From: Rhodospirillales bacterium
GTDB lineage: Bacteria; Pseudomonadota; Alphaproteobacteria; Acetobacterales; Acetobacteraceae
Assembly: GCA_025351925.1 (NCBI GenBank)
Contig: JANXVC010000532.1
Span: 1-41,893, forward strand
Length of the DNA: 41,893 nt
Direction: 5' to 3'
Shown: positions 1 to 7,965 of the stretch, one piece after another
How the letters are laid out: the number at the start of each line of letters is the position of its first letter
Position numbering within the stretch: the stretch's first letter is position 1
Made by a program: the position numbers and the translations under genes
Notes under the pieces: generated by a model
Told to the model about the DNA's origin: nothing
Databases searched by the model: none
What the model saw: only the letters and a program-made list of their open reading frames with translations

Positions 1-53
1 CCTTCTCCTCGTGCGTCAGACAGCTGAGATCAGGAAGCTCGGTCATCCCCGCT

Positions 54-2129
54 TTGAATCCCAAGCATCAGGGTCACGTCAAGCCGCCTCACGCGCAGCG
101 CCAGACATTCCAGATCAACGGGGGAGATGAGCAGACACCGACATTCCGGCTCACGGCCACGCTGCCCGAGGGGCTGAGCCGTGGGCTGGACCTATCCGTG
201 GTGCTGCCTCCTTGGCTGACGGCGGTGTCGGCGCGGGTCGTGGCGGTCGGGACCGACATTGCCCCGCAGACCCAAATTGCCGACGGCCATGGCGGCATCA
301 TTTTCGGCGACACGCTGAATACGCCGGATGGCCAGATCCCAAACGCCCCGAACACGGCGGCCGATCAGGTGCAGATTGACGTCGTCGTCCGACCCACCCG
401 CGTCCCGGATGGTCCCGTCCCGCACTCAATACCCATCCAGGCCGCGGTCAGCATCGGGGCGCCGGGCCAGGCGAGCACGGCGGTGGCCAGCGTCGTCGTG
501 GGCGTCGCCGACCCGGTATCGCCGCTGATTGCGTTGACCCTCATCGGCGCCGGCCCGGGCATGGTTTGGAATGGGCAGGTCGCGACCTTTCGCCTCGCCG
601 CAACGCTGCCGCCCGGTTTCAGCACAGCGTTCCGCATCGCCGACAGCCTGCCGGCCGGGTTCGCTTACGTGTCAGGGTCGGCGCGCGTCGTGCAGGCCGG
701 CGGGGTCGTGTCGTCCGGCACAGCCACGCTGGCTACACCGGCCGTGCGCGTGACGGGTCCCTTGCTGACCCTTGATTTCGGTGCGGTCGATGTGTTGGCC
801 TTTCTAGGCCGGCAGGTCATCGTCGAGCTGCAGGCGCAGATCGCCGCCCCGGTCGGCACGACGCTGGTCAGTTCGGCGACCGTGGAGACCGGATATACTC
901 CTGCCGTCGCTGCATCCTTGGTGGCGCTGGTGGGGAACACGCCGCCCAACGTGACGGGGCTGCCGTCCACCGACGCCGCCCGGGACGACACGGCGCTGAC
1001 GCCTTTTGCGGGCATCGTGGTGACCGATCCCGACACCGGACAGCAGCAGACCTTGCAGATCACGCTCAGCAGCCCGGCCAATGGCATTCTCAGCAACCTG
1101 GGTGCTGGACGCTATAATGCCGCCGCCGGCGTTTACACCGTGGCGGGAACAGCTGGCGCCGTCATGGCCGCCGCCGCCGCGCTCCGCTTCACGCCTACCC
1201 GCCACCAGGCCAGCCTGGGTCAGCAGGTGCAGACCGATCTGAGCGTCCAGATTCGCGACAGTGCAGGCGCCGCCGGGCTGGCTGTAGTGACCCGTTTGAC
1301 AATCACGACGGCGAATACCGCTCCGGTGGTCCACAACGCGGCGCCAGGCCAGACGGTGACCCCTGGCGTGCCGGTCCGCCTGTTCACCGGCCTGTCGCTA
1401 TTGGATGCCGACATCGGCCAAATTGAGACGCTGACCATCCAGTTTGCCGACCCCGCATTAGGCGCGCTGCGCGGCGTGGGTCTAGGCCGTTATGACCCGG
1501 CGTCCGGCCTATTTACCTCGACGGGCACGCTTACAGCGCTTATGGCTGAGGCCGCGGGGCTGGTGTTCACCGCAGCAAGCCGAGCCATTACAACTGAGGC
1601 CCTCGTGACCGTCACGATCGACGACGGCGCGGGAGGCGTCGCTAGGGACACCAGTTCGATGACGGTTCTGACCGGCGCGCTGCCGACGCCGATAGCCGTG
1701 GACCTGGCGCCAGCGCGGCCGTTTGCGCCCACGGTCCCAGCGGCGCAGCTTTTTATCGGGCCGGCACCGGCCAATTTGGTCGTCGTGCCTGCCGGCTTCA
1801 GCCTACTTGAAGGCACCAAAGGACGCGACGCCTACTTCGTGGAAGGCTACGCGGCCACGCCGCAATGGGACACGTTGACTAGTTTTGGCGCGGGCGATGC
1901 GGTTGTCCTCTGGGGCTTCCGGGCGGGCATCTCGGCATTCACCTGGTCGGACAATGACGGCCCGAGCGGCCATGCCGGCCGCACCCTGCGGGCTGATATC
2001 TCCGGCGCCGGCACCGCGACCACCAGCGTGACCTTTGCCGGCCGGGTCGCCAGCGATACCGACCGCTTCGCCATCAGCACGGGACGCTTCAACGGGCTGG
2101 AGTTTCTTTCAGTCCTGTCGCCGTCGTGA
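54..2129 (+). CDS. Large secreted/adhesin-like repeat protein, possibly 5'-partial
   Basis: Unnamed 691-residue protein rich in Ala, Thr, Val and Gly. Residues about 10-300 look like two DUF11-type beta-sandwich repeats (the phrases FRLTATLPEG and FRLAATLPPG mark their starts). Residues about 300-425 and 425-545 are two cadherin-like repeats (NTPPNV and NTAPVV starts, each followed by a DPDTGQ or DADIGQ loop). Residues 590-691 form a terminal module (WDTLTSFGAGDAVVLWGF) that is clearly related to the C-terminus of the RTX protein at 38392-39042. No signal peptide is visible, which fits a type I secretion substrate with a C-terminal signal (inference). The start is uncertain: the only nearby start codon is a TTG without a good ribosome binding site, and the frame stays open to base 3, so the gene may begin outside the window. 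Confidence 0.75.
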   Translation: MNPKHQGHVKPPHAQRQTFQINGGDEQTPTFRLTATLPEGLSRGLDLSVVLPPWLTAVSARVVAVGTDIAPQTQIADGHGGIIFGDTLNTPDGQIPNAPNTAADQVQIDVVVRPTRVPDGPVPHSIPIQAAVSIGAPGQASTAVASVVVGVADPVSPLIALTLIGAGPGMVWNGQVATFRLAATLPPGFSTAFRIADSLPAGFAYVSGSARVVQAGGVVSSGTATLATPAVRVTGPLLTLDFGAVDVLAFLGRQVIVELQAQIAAPVGTTLVSSATVETGYTPAVAASLVALVGNTPPNVTGLPSTDAARDDTALTPFAGIVVTDPDTGQQQTLQITLSSPANGILSNLGAGRYNAAAGVYTVAGTAGAVMAAAAALRFTPTRHQASLGQQVQTDLSVQIRDSAGAAGLAVVTRLTITTANTAPVVHNAAPGQTVTPGVPVRLFTGLSLLDADIGQIETLTIQFADPALGALRGVGLGRYDPASGLFTSTGTLTALMAEAAGLVFTAASRAITTEALVTVTIDDGAGGVARDTSSMTVLTGALPTPIAVDLAPARPFAPTVPAAQLFIGPAPANLVVVPAGFSLLEGTKGRDAYFVEGYAATPQWDTLTSFGAGDAVVLWGFRAGISAFTWSDNDGPSGHAGRTLRADISGAGTATTSVTFAGRVASDTDRFAISTGRFNGLEFLSVLSPS

Positions 2130-2199
2130 CGAGGTGAGCCTCTTCCGTTCCTGGCCGCCACATAAGTTTCAGCCGGCCCCGTAATGCAGTTGCGCTGAT

Positions 2200-2252
2200 G
2201 GCATCCTGCCTTTCGCAATGGTATAATCCTGATGACGAAAGGGAAGGATGCC
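2200..2252. repeat. Near-perfect inverted repeat with TATAAT in the loop
   Basis: Arms GGCATCCTGCCTTTCG (2200-2215) and CGAAAGGGAAGGATGCC (2236-2252) are complementary except for one mismatch and one extra base, around a 20-base loop. The loop contains a perfect TATAAT (2222-2227). A 27-codon open frame starts inside the right arm (ATG at 2232) and its TGA at 2313-2315 overlaps the ATG of the phospholipase gene. It could be a promoter/operator, a leader-peptide arrangement, or the remains of a small mobile element. The structure is certain, the role is not. Confidence 0.6.
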
Positions 2253-2311
2253 GTCATGCATAGCGCTCGTCATCGACTGTACTGCATTGGCCCACTTTGG
2301 ATGCTGTATTC

Positions 2312-3454
2312 ATGACCGGTCTGCGCCTGCCGCGGCGGCCGGCGAGCTATACCAAACAGGTGGCGCTGGTGCTGCAGGGCGGCGGCGCACTCGGCAGCTA
2401 CCAGGGCGGGGTGTACGAGGCACTGGCCGGGTCGGAGTACCTGCCGGACTGGGTCGCCGGCATCTCGATCGGCGCGATCAACGCTGCGCTGATTGCCGGC
2501 AATGCGCCCGAGCGCCGGGTGGAGCGGCTGCGCCAATTCTGGGAGGAGATCACCCCGCCATTCTGGCCCGGCGTGCCGTCGATCGACCTGGGCGACGCCG
2601 GGCGGCAGGCCGGGGCACTACGGGCGCTGCTGTTCGGCACGCCGGGGTTCTTCCGCCCGCAAGACCCCGCCGCGTGGTTCCGCATTCCGCCGCCCACAAG
2701 CTTCTATGACACAAGCGCGCTCAAGTTGACGCTGGAACGGCTGGTCGATTTCGACCGCATCAACGCGCGCGCCATCCGGTTCAGCGTCGGCGCGGTGAAC
2801 GTCCGCACCGGCAACTTCGCCTATTTCGACAATGCAAAGATCGCCATCCGCGCCGAGCACGTCATGGCGAGCGGTGCGCTGCCCACCGGCTTCCCAGCCA
2901 TCGAGATCGACGGCGAGTCCTATTGGGACGGCGGTCTGGTGTCCAACACGCCGCTGCAATACGTGCTGGACACCACGCCCCGCCAGAGCCGGCTCAGCTT
3001 CCAGGTGGACCTGTTCCCGGCGGCCGGCGCGGTGCCGGCCACGATCCAGGAGGCGCAGGAGCGGGAAAAAGACATCCGCTTCTCCAGCCGCACCCGCGCC
3101 GCCACTGATAGTTTCACGGTCCGGCACGATATGTGCCGCCTGATCGACCTGCTCTGGGCCAAGCTGCCGCCTGAACTGCGCGCCACCAATGAGGCCGAGA
3201 CGCTGCACGGCTTTGGTTGTAGTACGAGCATGGACATCGTCGAGCTGATCTACCGGACCGACGTCGCGCAGGGCCAGTCGAAGGACTACGAGTTCAGCCG
3301 GCCGACCATGGAGGCTCGCTGGGCGCAGGGCCGGGCGGACGCGCTCACCACGCTGCGCGCCGCCCCCTGGCTGGCGCCGATGCCGCTGGAGCTGGGCGTA
3401 CGCACCTTCGATGTGCTGCAGCCGAGCCATTTGCCGCTCACCGTCAATGCATAG
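2312..3454 (+). CDS. Patatin-like phospholipase
   Basis: Predicted serine lipid acyl hydrolase of the patatin family (380 residues). The oxyanion-hole loop GGGALGSYQGG is at residues 23-33, the nucleophile elbow GISIG at 50-54 (Ser52), and the second dyad residue is Asp206 in WDGGLVSNTPL. The long C-terminal extension after residue 230 matches the arrangement of bacterial patatins carrying a DUF3734-like tail (recalled, not searched). No signal peptide, so probably cytoplasmic or membrane-associated. I chose the ATG at 2312; an in-frame TTG at 2297 would add five residues. Neither has a clear ribosome binding site, and the ATG overlaps the stop of a short upstream frame, which hints at translational coupling. 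Substrate unknown. Confidence 0.9.
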   Translation: MTGLRLPRRPASYTKQVALVLQGGGALGSYQGGVYEALAGSEYLPDWVAGISIGAINAALIAGNAPERRVERLRQFWEEITPPFWPGVPSIDLGDAGRQAGALRALLFGTPGFFRPQDPAAWFRIPPPTSFYDTSALKLTLERLVDFDRINARAIRFSVGAVNVRTGNFAYFDNAKIAIRAEHVMASGALPTGFPAIEIDGESYWDGGLVSNTPLQYVLDTTPRQSRLSFQVDLFPAAGAVPATIQEAQEREKDIRFSSRTRAATDSFTVRHDMCRLIDLLWAKLPPELRATNEAETLHGFGCSTSMDIVELIYRTDVAQGQSKDYEFSRPTMEARWAQGRADALTTLRAAPWLAPMPLELGVRTFDVLQPSHLPLTVNA

Positions 3455-3483
3455 GATCGCACGACGTGCCTAATTCCCTGAGA

Positions 3484-3568
3484 TGGTGCGGGCGGTCGGA
3501 ATCGAACCGACACTCCTTGCGGAACCGGATTTTGAGTCCGGCGCGTCTACCAGTTCCACCACGCCCGC
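3484..3568 (-). tRNA. tRNA-Leu (anticodon CAA)
   Basis: On the minus strand a complete class II tRNA reads from GCGGGCG to CGCCCGC plus discriminator A and an encoded CCA. The anticodon stem-loop CCGGA-CTCAAAA-TCCGG gives anticodon CAA (leucine, UUG codons). A long variable arm (TTCCGCAAGGAG region) and the T-loop GGTTCGATTCC are present. It lies just downstream of the phospholipase gene, on the opposite strand. Confidence 0.97.
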
Positions 3569-3681
3569 AACGCGCTATCCATGCCAGAGCCGGGCGCGCG
3601 CGACAAGCCAGACGTGACGACGAACCGCGAAAAGCTGTTTGCATCGCGGCGGTGGCGGCGTTATAGGGGCGTCCCACCTGA

Positions 3682-3757
3682 TCCCGGATAGCTCAGCTGG
3701 TAGAGCAAGCGACTGTTAATCGCTCGGTCGTTGGTTCGAGTCCAACTCCGGGAGCCA
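3682..3757 (+). tRNA. tRNA-Asn (anticodon GTT)
   Basis: A 76-base tRNA with acceptor arms TCCCGGA and TCCGGGA, discriminator G and encoded CCA. The anticodon stem-loop AGCGA-CTGTTAA-TCGCT gives anticodon GTT (asparagine). The D-arm AGCTCAGCTGGTAGAGC and T-loop GGTTCGAGTCC are canonical. It is divergent from the tRNA-Leu gene 113 bases upstream; the gap probably carries promoters for both. Confidence 0.97.
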
Positions 3758-3832
3758 GGTCAGGGTCCGACCGCCACCAAACACTTCGTAGAACTACGTA
3801 GCGGCGGTGGACCGCGGCAGTCTGCACCAGCA

Positions 3833-4216
3833 TCATCCGATGCGCTGCCAAATGAGTTCAAGGCCCGAACTGCGGTCCAGCACGCGCGAGAGCGGCACCA
3901 CTATGATGTGGTCTGGACCCTGAAAGGTGATTCGGCGCACTTGGTCGGCAAATCCATCTAGGCTGGATGCGCCATCCACGCGGGTTATGAGTGTCTCTCC
4001 GTCAAACTGGTAAGCTCCAGTATAGGAAAAGAAAGCGCGTTGCGGGGTATCGGGCGGCATAGCCGGGCGACCGTCGGCAACCGTGCCAATCATCCGCTCG
4101 GCTTCAAACAGAACAAGTCCCATCGGTGTCGGTCCGAGCGGCGACGGCGCTTCGTTGCCTATTTCGTCAAAGGCGCGCGCTTCGATCAGTTTCCACGTGC
4201 CAACTAGCGTTTGCAT
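3833..4216 (-). CDS. Lipocalin-like domain protein
   Basis: A 127-residue protein opening with MQTLVGTWKLIEARA, the start typical of the small bacterial lipocalin-like family, followed by alternating beta-strand segments (GLVLFEAERMIGTV, FFSYTGAYQFDGETLITRVDG, RRITFQGPDHIIVVP). Members of this family are cytoplasmic calycin-fold proteins of unknown ligand. The ATG at 4216 is preferred over an in-frame GTG at 4222 because a GGAAGGGG ribosome binding site sits at the right distance from the ATG. It starts 16 bases after the acetyltransferase stop, so the two are probably co-transcribed. Confidence 0.82.
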   Translation of the reverse strand: MQTLVGTWKLIEARAFDEIGNEAPSPLGPTPMGLVLFEAERMIGTVADGRPAMPPDTPQRAFFSYTGAYQFDGETLITRVDGASSLDGFADQVRRITFQGPDHIIVVPLSRVLDRSSGLELIWQRIG

Positions 4217-4232
4217 GGACACCCCTTCCCCC

Positions 4233-4697
4233 CTACTCGTCAGCCAAAGAGCGCTTCATCAGCACGACTTCGGACCCTCGGTTCTGCTCTAAACCTACCC
4301 TATGCCACCCAAGGCGTGCGTATAGCGGTTCAGCCGTCCAGGTGTAGAGCCACAAGGCGGGCAGAGACGCGGCCATCGCAAATTCTTCCGCCCGCCGCAC
4401 CAGCGCAGTCGCATATCCACGCCTGCGGAACGCTGGGTGTACGAAGACCCCGGCGAGCCAGGGCGTGAGGTCAGGACGGCTGGCCAGGTCCTGGGCTGCC
4501 AAGCTGGCAGTGCCAACCGGCCGGTTCTGCTCGAACAGCACGAACGTCTCCTCGGGACCGACCGGCGGCGTCAGGATCAGCGCCGTCATGTCCGCAACAC
4601 TCCGGCTGCCAGGGTAGGCGAAGGCCTCCACCAGCCACTCCGCGACGAGGGGCGCCAATCCGGGCTGGTCGGAGACAGCAGCGATGCTGGTGCGCAT
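4233..4697 (-). CDS. GNAT-family N-acetyltransferase
   Basis: A 154-residue single-domain GNAT enzyme. Motif A is visible as AGVFVHPAFRRRGYATALVRRAEEFA-like sequence (beta4, then the RRRGYA acetyl-CoA loop, then helix 3), followed by the C-terminal LYTWTAEPLYARLGW segment that is characteristic of the fold. It would transfer an acetyl group from acetyl-CoA to an amine; the acceptor cannot be inferred. The ATG at 4697 is preferred because upstream codons to 4916 overlap the neighbouring methyltransferase and do not resemble the family. Likely operon with the lipocalin-like gene. Confidence 0.88.
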   Translation of the reverse strand: MRTSIAAVSDQPGLAPLVAEWLVEAFAYPGSRSVADMTALILTPPVGPEETFVLFEQNRPVGTASLAAQDLASRPDLTPWLAGVFVHPAFRRRGYATALVRRAEEFAMAASLPALWLYTWTAEPLYARLGWHRVGLEQNRGSEVVLMKRSLADE

Positions 4698-4759
4698 CCG
4701 TGAGACCTCATGTGATAAAAAAAATTGGCATGCGGGTCGAATGTTGGTTCCGCAACAAA

Positions 4760-5602
4760 TTATGGCCGGCCCGTGGTTGATGGGTCCAACCGCACAGCGC
4801 GCAAGCTGAAAGACAGCGGCAACCACGGCCGGTCCGGCCAAGCCCAACACCCGTCGCCGTCGTGGACCAGGCAGCGGAACATCCGCCAGGTCACGCGCGG
4901 GTGCTCGTGCAGCCACTCCAGCCGCAGCCCGGCGTCGTGCAGCGCGCCCAGAATGTCGCCCAGCGAGTGCAGCCAGTTCACCTGGCGCTGGTTGGCGAGC
5001 CGTGCGTTCGGGTCGGCGTAGTCGCTCGGATCGTCAATCACGAGCGGATCGCGTCCGAAATAGGGGGCGAACCACCCGGGCCTGCCGCTCGCGTCCACCC
5101 CGGCCATGTCGTCGAACACCAGCGCCGCCGGGTGCGCGTCGGCGAAGTAGAGCGCGCCGCCCGGCCGCAGGAAGTGCGCGACGACGCGCGCCCACCGCGC
5201 CACGTCGGGCAGCCACGTGATCGTGCCCCAGGTGGTGAAAACAAGGTCAAACGACGCGGGCTCCGGGATCGCCGCCGGCGCGTCGTAGAGGTCGGCCTGC
5301 ACGAAGCGCGCGGCCAGGCCCAACTCGGCCGCAAGCGAGCGTGCCGCCTCGACCGCGGGGCCGGAGAAATCGAGGCCGGTGACCTCGGCGCCGCGCTGGA
5401 CCAGGATCAGGCTATCCTTGCCGAAGTGGCATTGCAGATGCAGCACGCGCAGCCCGGCGACGGAGCCCAACTCCGCCTCCTCGATCGCGTTCAGACGGCC
5501 CTGGCCCGCCCGCAACGGGGCGAGGTCGTATCCGGGTCCGCCGAGGTGCACTGCCACCCGCTCGTCCCAGTTGGCCCGGTTCAGCTCGCGCCAGTCACTC
5601 AT
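4760..5602 (-). CDS. Class I SAM-dependent methyltransferase
   Basis: A 280-residue Rossmann-fold methyltransferase. SAM-binding motif I is VLHLQCHFGKDSL near residue 55, followed by the acidic end of beta2 (EVTGLDFSGPAV), motif II ARFVQADLYDAP and motif III LVFTTWGTITWLPD. The C-terminal part is Trp-rich (WLHEHPRVTWRMF). The variant HFGKDSL in motif I is typical of a widespread family of uncharacterised bacterial methyltransferases, so the substrate is unknown. Start at ATG 5602 (a GTG one codon earlier is possible). It reads toward the acetyltransferase gene with a 62-base gap. Confidence 0.88.
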   Translation of the reverse strand: MSDWRELNRANWDERVAVHLGGPGYDLAPLRAGQGRLNAIEEAELGSVAGLRVLHLQCHFGKDSLILVQRGAEVTGLDFSGPAVEAARSLAAELGLAARFVQADLYDAPAAIPEPASFDLVFTTWGTITWLPDVARWARVVAHFLRPGGALYFADAHPAALVFDDMAGVDASGRPGWFAPYFGRDPLVIDDPSDYADPNARLANQRQVNWLHSLGDILGALHDAGLRLEWLHEHPRVTWRMFRCLVHDGDGCWAWPDRPWLPLSFSLRAVRLDPSTTGRP

Positions 5603-5638
5603 CACCTATGCCTCGTATTGCTTGATCGCAGGCCATCA

Positions 5639-6329
5639 TTACCCTGCCGCCCAGGACAGCACCGCCCACCAGCCCGGTAGCGTAACGAACGACAGCAGGA
5701 TGCCTAGGCCTACCATGGCCGTAATCACCCGGGCATCAAGCCCGTGCTGCAGCGCGACAATCGAGGCTCCAACCTGCAGCCCCACGCACAGCAGGCACAA
5801 TTCGGCAATCAGCGCGATGAACGGCGGAAACGTCATCAACAGCCGCAGGGTACGGCCAACGACCCGGCGGGGGGTGGCGTCCCTGTCCGGCCCGGGCATG
5901 TGCAGCGACGCCACTGCGAGACCCAGGGTGTTCAGCACCAAATAGGTGCCGAGCGGATCCATGAGCAATCCGACCTGCAGCTGGTCAGGAGCATAGAAAG
6001 CCAGGATCATGGGCAAGCCGACGAACGAAGTGTTGGCCAGCCCGCCGCACAGCATGAGGGCGCCCGAGGTGGCCGGCGGCAGCTTCAGTCCGCGCCCCAC
6101 CACGTAGAAGAACGCCCCCCATCACGAACATGAGCCACGGCAGCGCCACCGGGAGCAGCAGCGTGATGTCGGGCCCATGCGCATGCAGCTGGGTCAGCGT
6201 GAGCGCGGGCAGGGCGATGTTGATGATGACGGCGTTGAGCGCCGCGACGCCGCCGTCTTGGAGCCGGCCGGTGCCGCGCAGCACGACGCCACTGGCGAGG
6301 CACACGGCGAGAAGCAAGATGTTGCTCAT
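5639..6329 (-). pseudogene. AEC-family transporter remnant: frameshift plus internal deletion
   Basis: The N-terminal frame (MSNILLLAVCLASG, from 6329) and C-terminal frame (ending TLPGWWAVLSWAAG at 5639) are two parts of one auxin-efflux-carrier-type membrane protein. They are out of register by one base at a run of six C on the plus strand (6115-6120). Removing one base joins LPWLMFVMG directly to AFFYVVGRGLKLPP. A second lesion is inferred: the healed product is only about 229 residues against 300-320 for the family, and CVGLQVG runs almost straight into SIVALQHGLDARVITAM, skipping what should be two membrane segments. Two lesions and decayed neighbours argue for a pseudogene rather than a sequencing error. 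Confidence 0.8.
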
Positions 6330-6564
6330 GAATGCGCTGAACCAACTCTGCGCCCTCGGCCGCGAGCTGCACCTGATTGCGTGCGGTGGCGATTACGCCG
6401 GGTGCCAGGTTGTTCACCGTGACGCCGCGGCTGCCGAGCTGGCGGGCGCGGTTGAGCACCCAGTTCTGCTGAGCGGCCTTGGTCGCGCCATAGATCAGCT
6501 TGGCGGGACTGGGCCGCAGCTGCTGGGTGTTGCCGATTGCGAGCACCCGACCCCCAGCCGCGCT
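6330..6564 (-). pseudogene. C-terminal fragment of a short-chain dehydrogenase (SDR)
   Basis: A minus-strand open frame encodes GGRVLAIGNTQ (strand beta5), the catalytic YxxxK as IYGATKAAQ, and the loop VTVNNLAPGVIATARNQ that follows beta6. These are the second half of an SDR oxidoreductase. The NAD-binding N-terminal half (TGxxxGxG) is absent: an in-frame stop lies just upstream at 6568-6570, where homology switches to an unrelated TPR gene. The 3' end also loses family resemblance where the transporter remnant begins. A broken gene, not functional. Confidence 0.75.
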
Positions 6565-7312
6565 GGGCTACCTACGGTCCCTGACACCGTTCTTCACCAT
6601 GACGGAGCGGGGCTGCGCGGAGGCGCTTGCGTTGCTTCGCCAGGCCGCCGTCCGAGATCCCGGTCTCCTACCGGCCCGGGCGCATATCCTGGCCTGTCTG
6701 ACGCGGCGCGTCGCCCAGGGATGGGGCATGTCGGGCGATCGCGAGGAGGGTATCCGGCTGATTAAGGACATCCATGCCATCGACAGTGCGGCTATTGCCA
6801 ATCGATGGGCCGTCGCACACGCCGGCATTTCTCGCAAAGCCTGCTCAGCAAGCGACAGTGCCTCCTTTGACCGGCCAGCCATCAGGTGGGCGCGGGCCAA
6901 GCCGGCCAAGGAGAATGCCGGGTCAACGCTGCGTGGATCCAGGTCGATTGCGCGCGTGAAGTAGGCGGTCGAAGCCGCTGGATCACAAGCCCAGGCATAG
7001 GCCCAACCCGCGGCACTCTGCACCCATACCGAGTTCGGGTTGAGCGCGAGAGCGCGCCGGGCGACGTCGAGCGCTCTGGTCGCGTCCCTGGCCAGTAAGC
7101 CAAACGCGTGCACGACGCAAACCAGTGTGAGCGGGTCGGTGCTGTCCTCCCTTGGGCGACCCAGCGATGCAATGGCTGCCGCGGAGTTGTTCCGGGTGAT
7201 GCTGCCAGGCGCTGCCTGCGTTTCTGCCAATGCATTCCGCTGCTTGTATCGTGATCAGGATTTCGTCGAAATGCCTGTCCTGGCTTGGCGCGCATCCGGA
7301 CTTCCAGAATAG
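6565..7312 (+). pseudogene. TPR-protein C-terminal remnant with an inverted middle segment
   Basis: Three pieces of one tetratricopeptide protein, of the type that follows adenylate-cyclase or winged-helix domains, lie here in mixed orientation. Piece 1 (plus, 6565 to about 6785) encodes AEALALLRQAAVRDPG and EEGIRLIKDIHAID. Piece 2 (minus, about 7146 down to 6782) encodes STDPLTL, RALALNPNSVW and AHLMAGRSKEALSLAEQAL. Piece 3 (plus, about 7142-7312) encodes SSLGRPSDAMAAAELFRV and ends YRDQDF...RASGLPE-stop, the usual terminus of this family. Re-inverting piece 2 gives one uninterrupted frame of about 248 codons. The N-terminal effector domain is missing, so the gene was also cut at about 6565. 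Confidence 0.8.
6782..7146. other. Inverted segment bounded by GACAG / CTGTC
   Basis: The left breakpoint is at GACAG (6782-6786) and the right at CTGTC (7142-7146), a 5-bp inverted repeat. Across both junctions the codon phase is preserved when the segment is flipped: GAC then AGC-ACC-GAC gives IDSTDPLTL, and GCA-CTG then TCC-TCC-CTT gives IAALSSLGR. This precise double restoration makes a simple inversion far more likely than two independent gene fragments. Confidence 0.82.
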
Positions 7313-7336
7313 ATAATGCTGCAAGACTCCGGCGTA

Positions 7337-7963
7337 TTAGCTCGGCCGCCGTATCTCCAGTTGCGTCGCATTGACGAAGCCGCGCTGGTCCTTGCCCACG
7401 CGGTGGAACATCTGCCGGTCCAGGACGTAACGCCGGGTGGGCGTTGCCTTTTCACAGTGTTCTCTAACAAATATGCCGCCGACCGGCTCCTCGCCCGTCC
7501 CTGGCCGCGCCTCGCTGCAGGTCCAATCAGCCTCCCCATAGCGAGCCTTCGCCAGTTCGCCCAGCAGATAGGCCTTCTTGCGCCGGTTGAGCCGTGCGGC
7601 TGGGTCAGTCTCGATGCGCAGGCCCTCGACGACGCCGGCGTCCGAGATCAGCAAGGTGAGCAGCACGGGATGGCCCCCCACTTTGGTTCCCTCAAAGGTG
7701 TCATTCAGGAACGCCAGCTCGTTCGACCCCTCTTGGTAGCTGAACCGCAGCGCGTGCAGCCCGGCGGCGTCGGCCGGGCACTGGCCATAGTCCTGCCAGC
7801 TCTGGACGCCAACCGGCGCACTGACGCAGGCAAAATCCGTGTAGCCCTCGGCCGGCAACTCGCTCGCCGACATGCCGACGCGGAGGTCGCGCAGGTCAGC
7901 CTCCTCCGCCCGGGCTGGCATCGCAATGAACAGGCCAAGCAGGACCGCGGCTGCGATGCGCAT
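7337..7963 (-). CDS. Exported protein of unknown function, end of the PQQ/Mo gene block
   Basis: A 208-residue protein I do not recognise. Residues 1-19 are a clear Sec signal peptide (MRIAAAVLLGLFIAMPARA, cleavage after ARA). The mature part begins with DLRDLRVGMSASELP, a VGM-S opening seen in several small periplasmic or lipoprotein families, and carries four cysteines (in FACVSAP, YGQCPAD, DWTCSEA and REHCEKA) that could form two disulfides. It starts two bases after the cytochrome c stop, so it is translated from the same message and is probably a periplasmic partner of the dehydrogenase/cytochrome pair. Confidence 0.85.
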   Translation of the reverse strand: MRIAAAVLLGLFIAMPARAEEADLRDLRVGMSASELPAEGYTDFACVSAPVGVQSWQDYGQCPADAAGLHALRFSYQEGSNELAFLNDTFEGTKVGGHPVLLTLLISDAGVVEGLRIETDPAARLNRRKKAYLLGELAKARYGEADWTCSEARPGTGEEPVGGIFVREHCEKATPTRRYVLDRQMFHRVGKDQRGFVNATQLEIRRPS

Positions 7964-7965
7964 GG

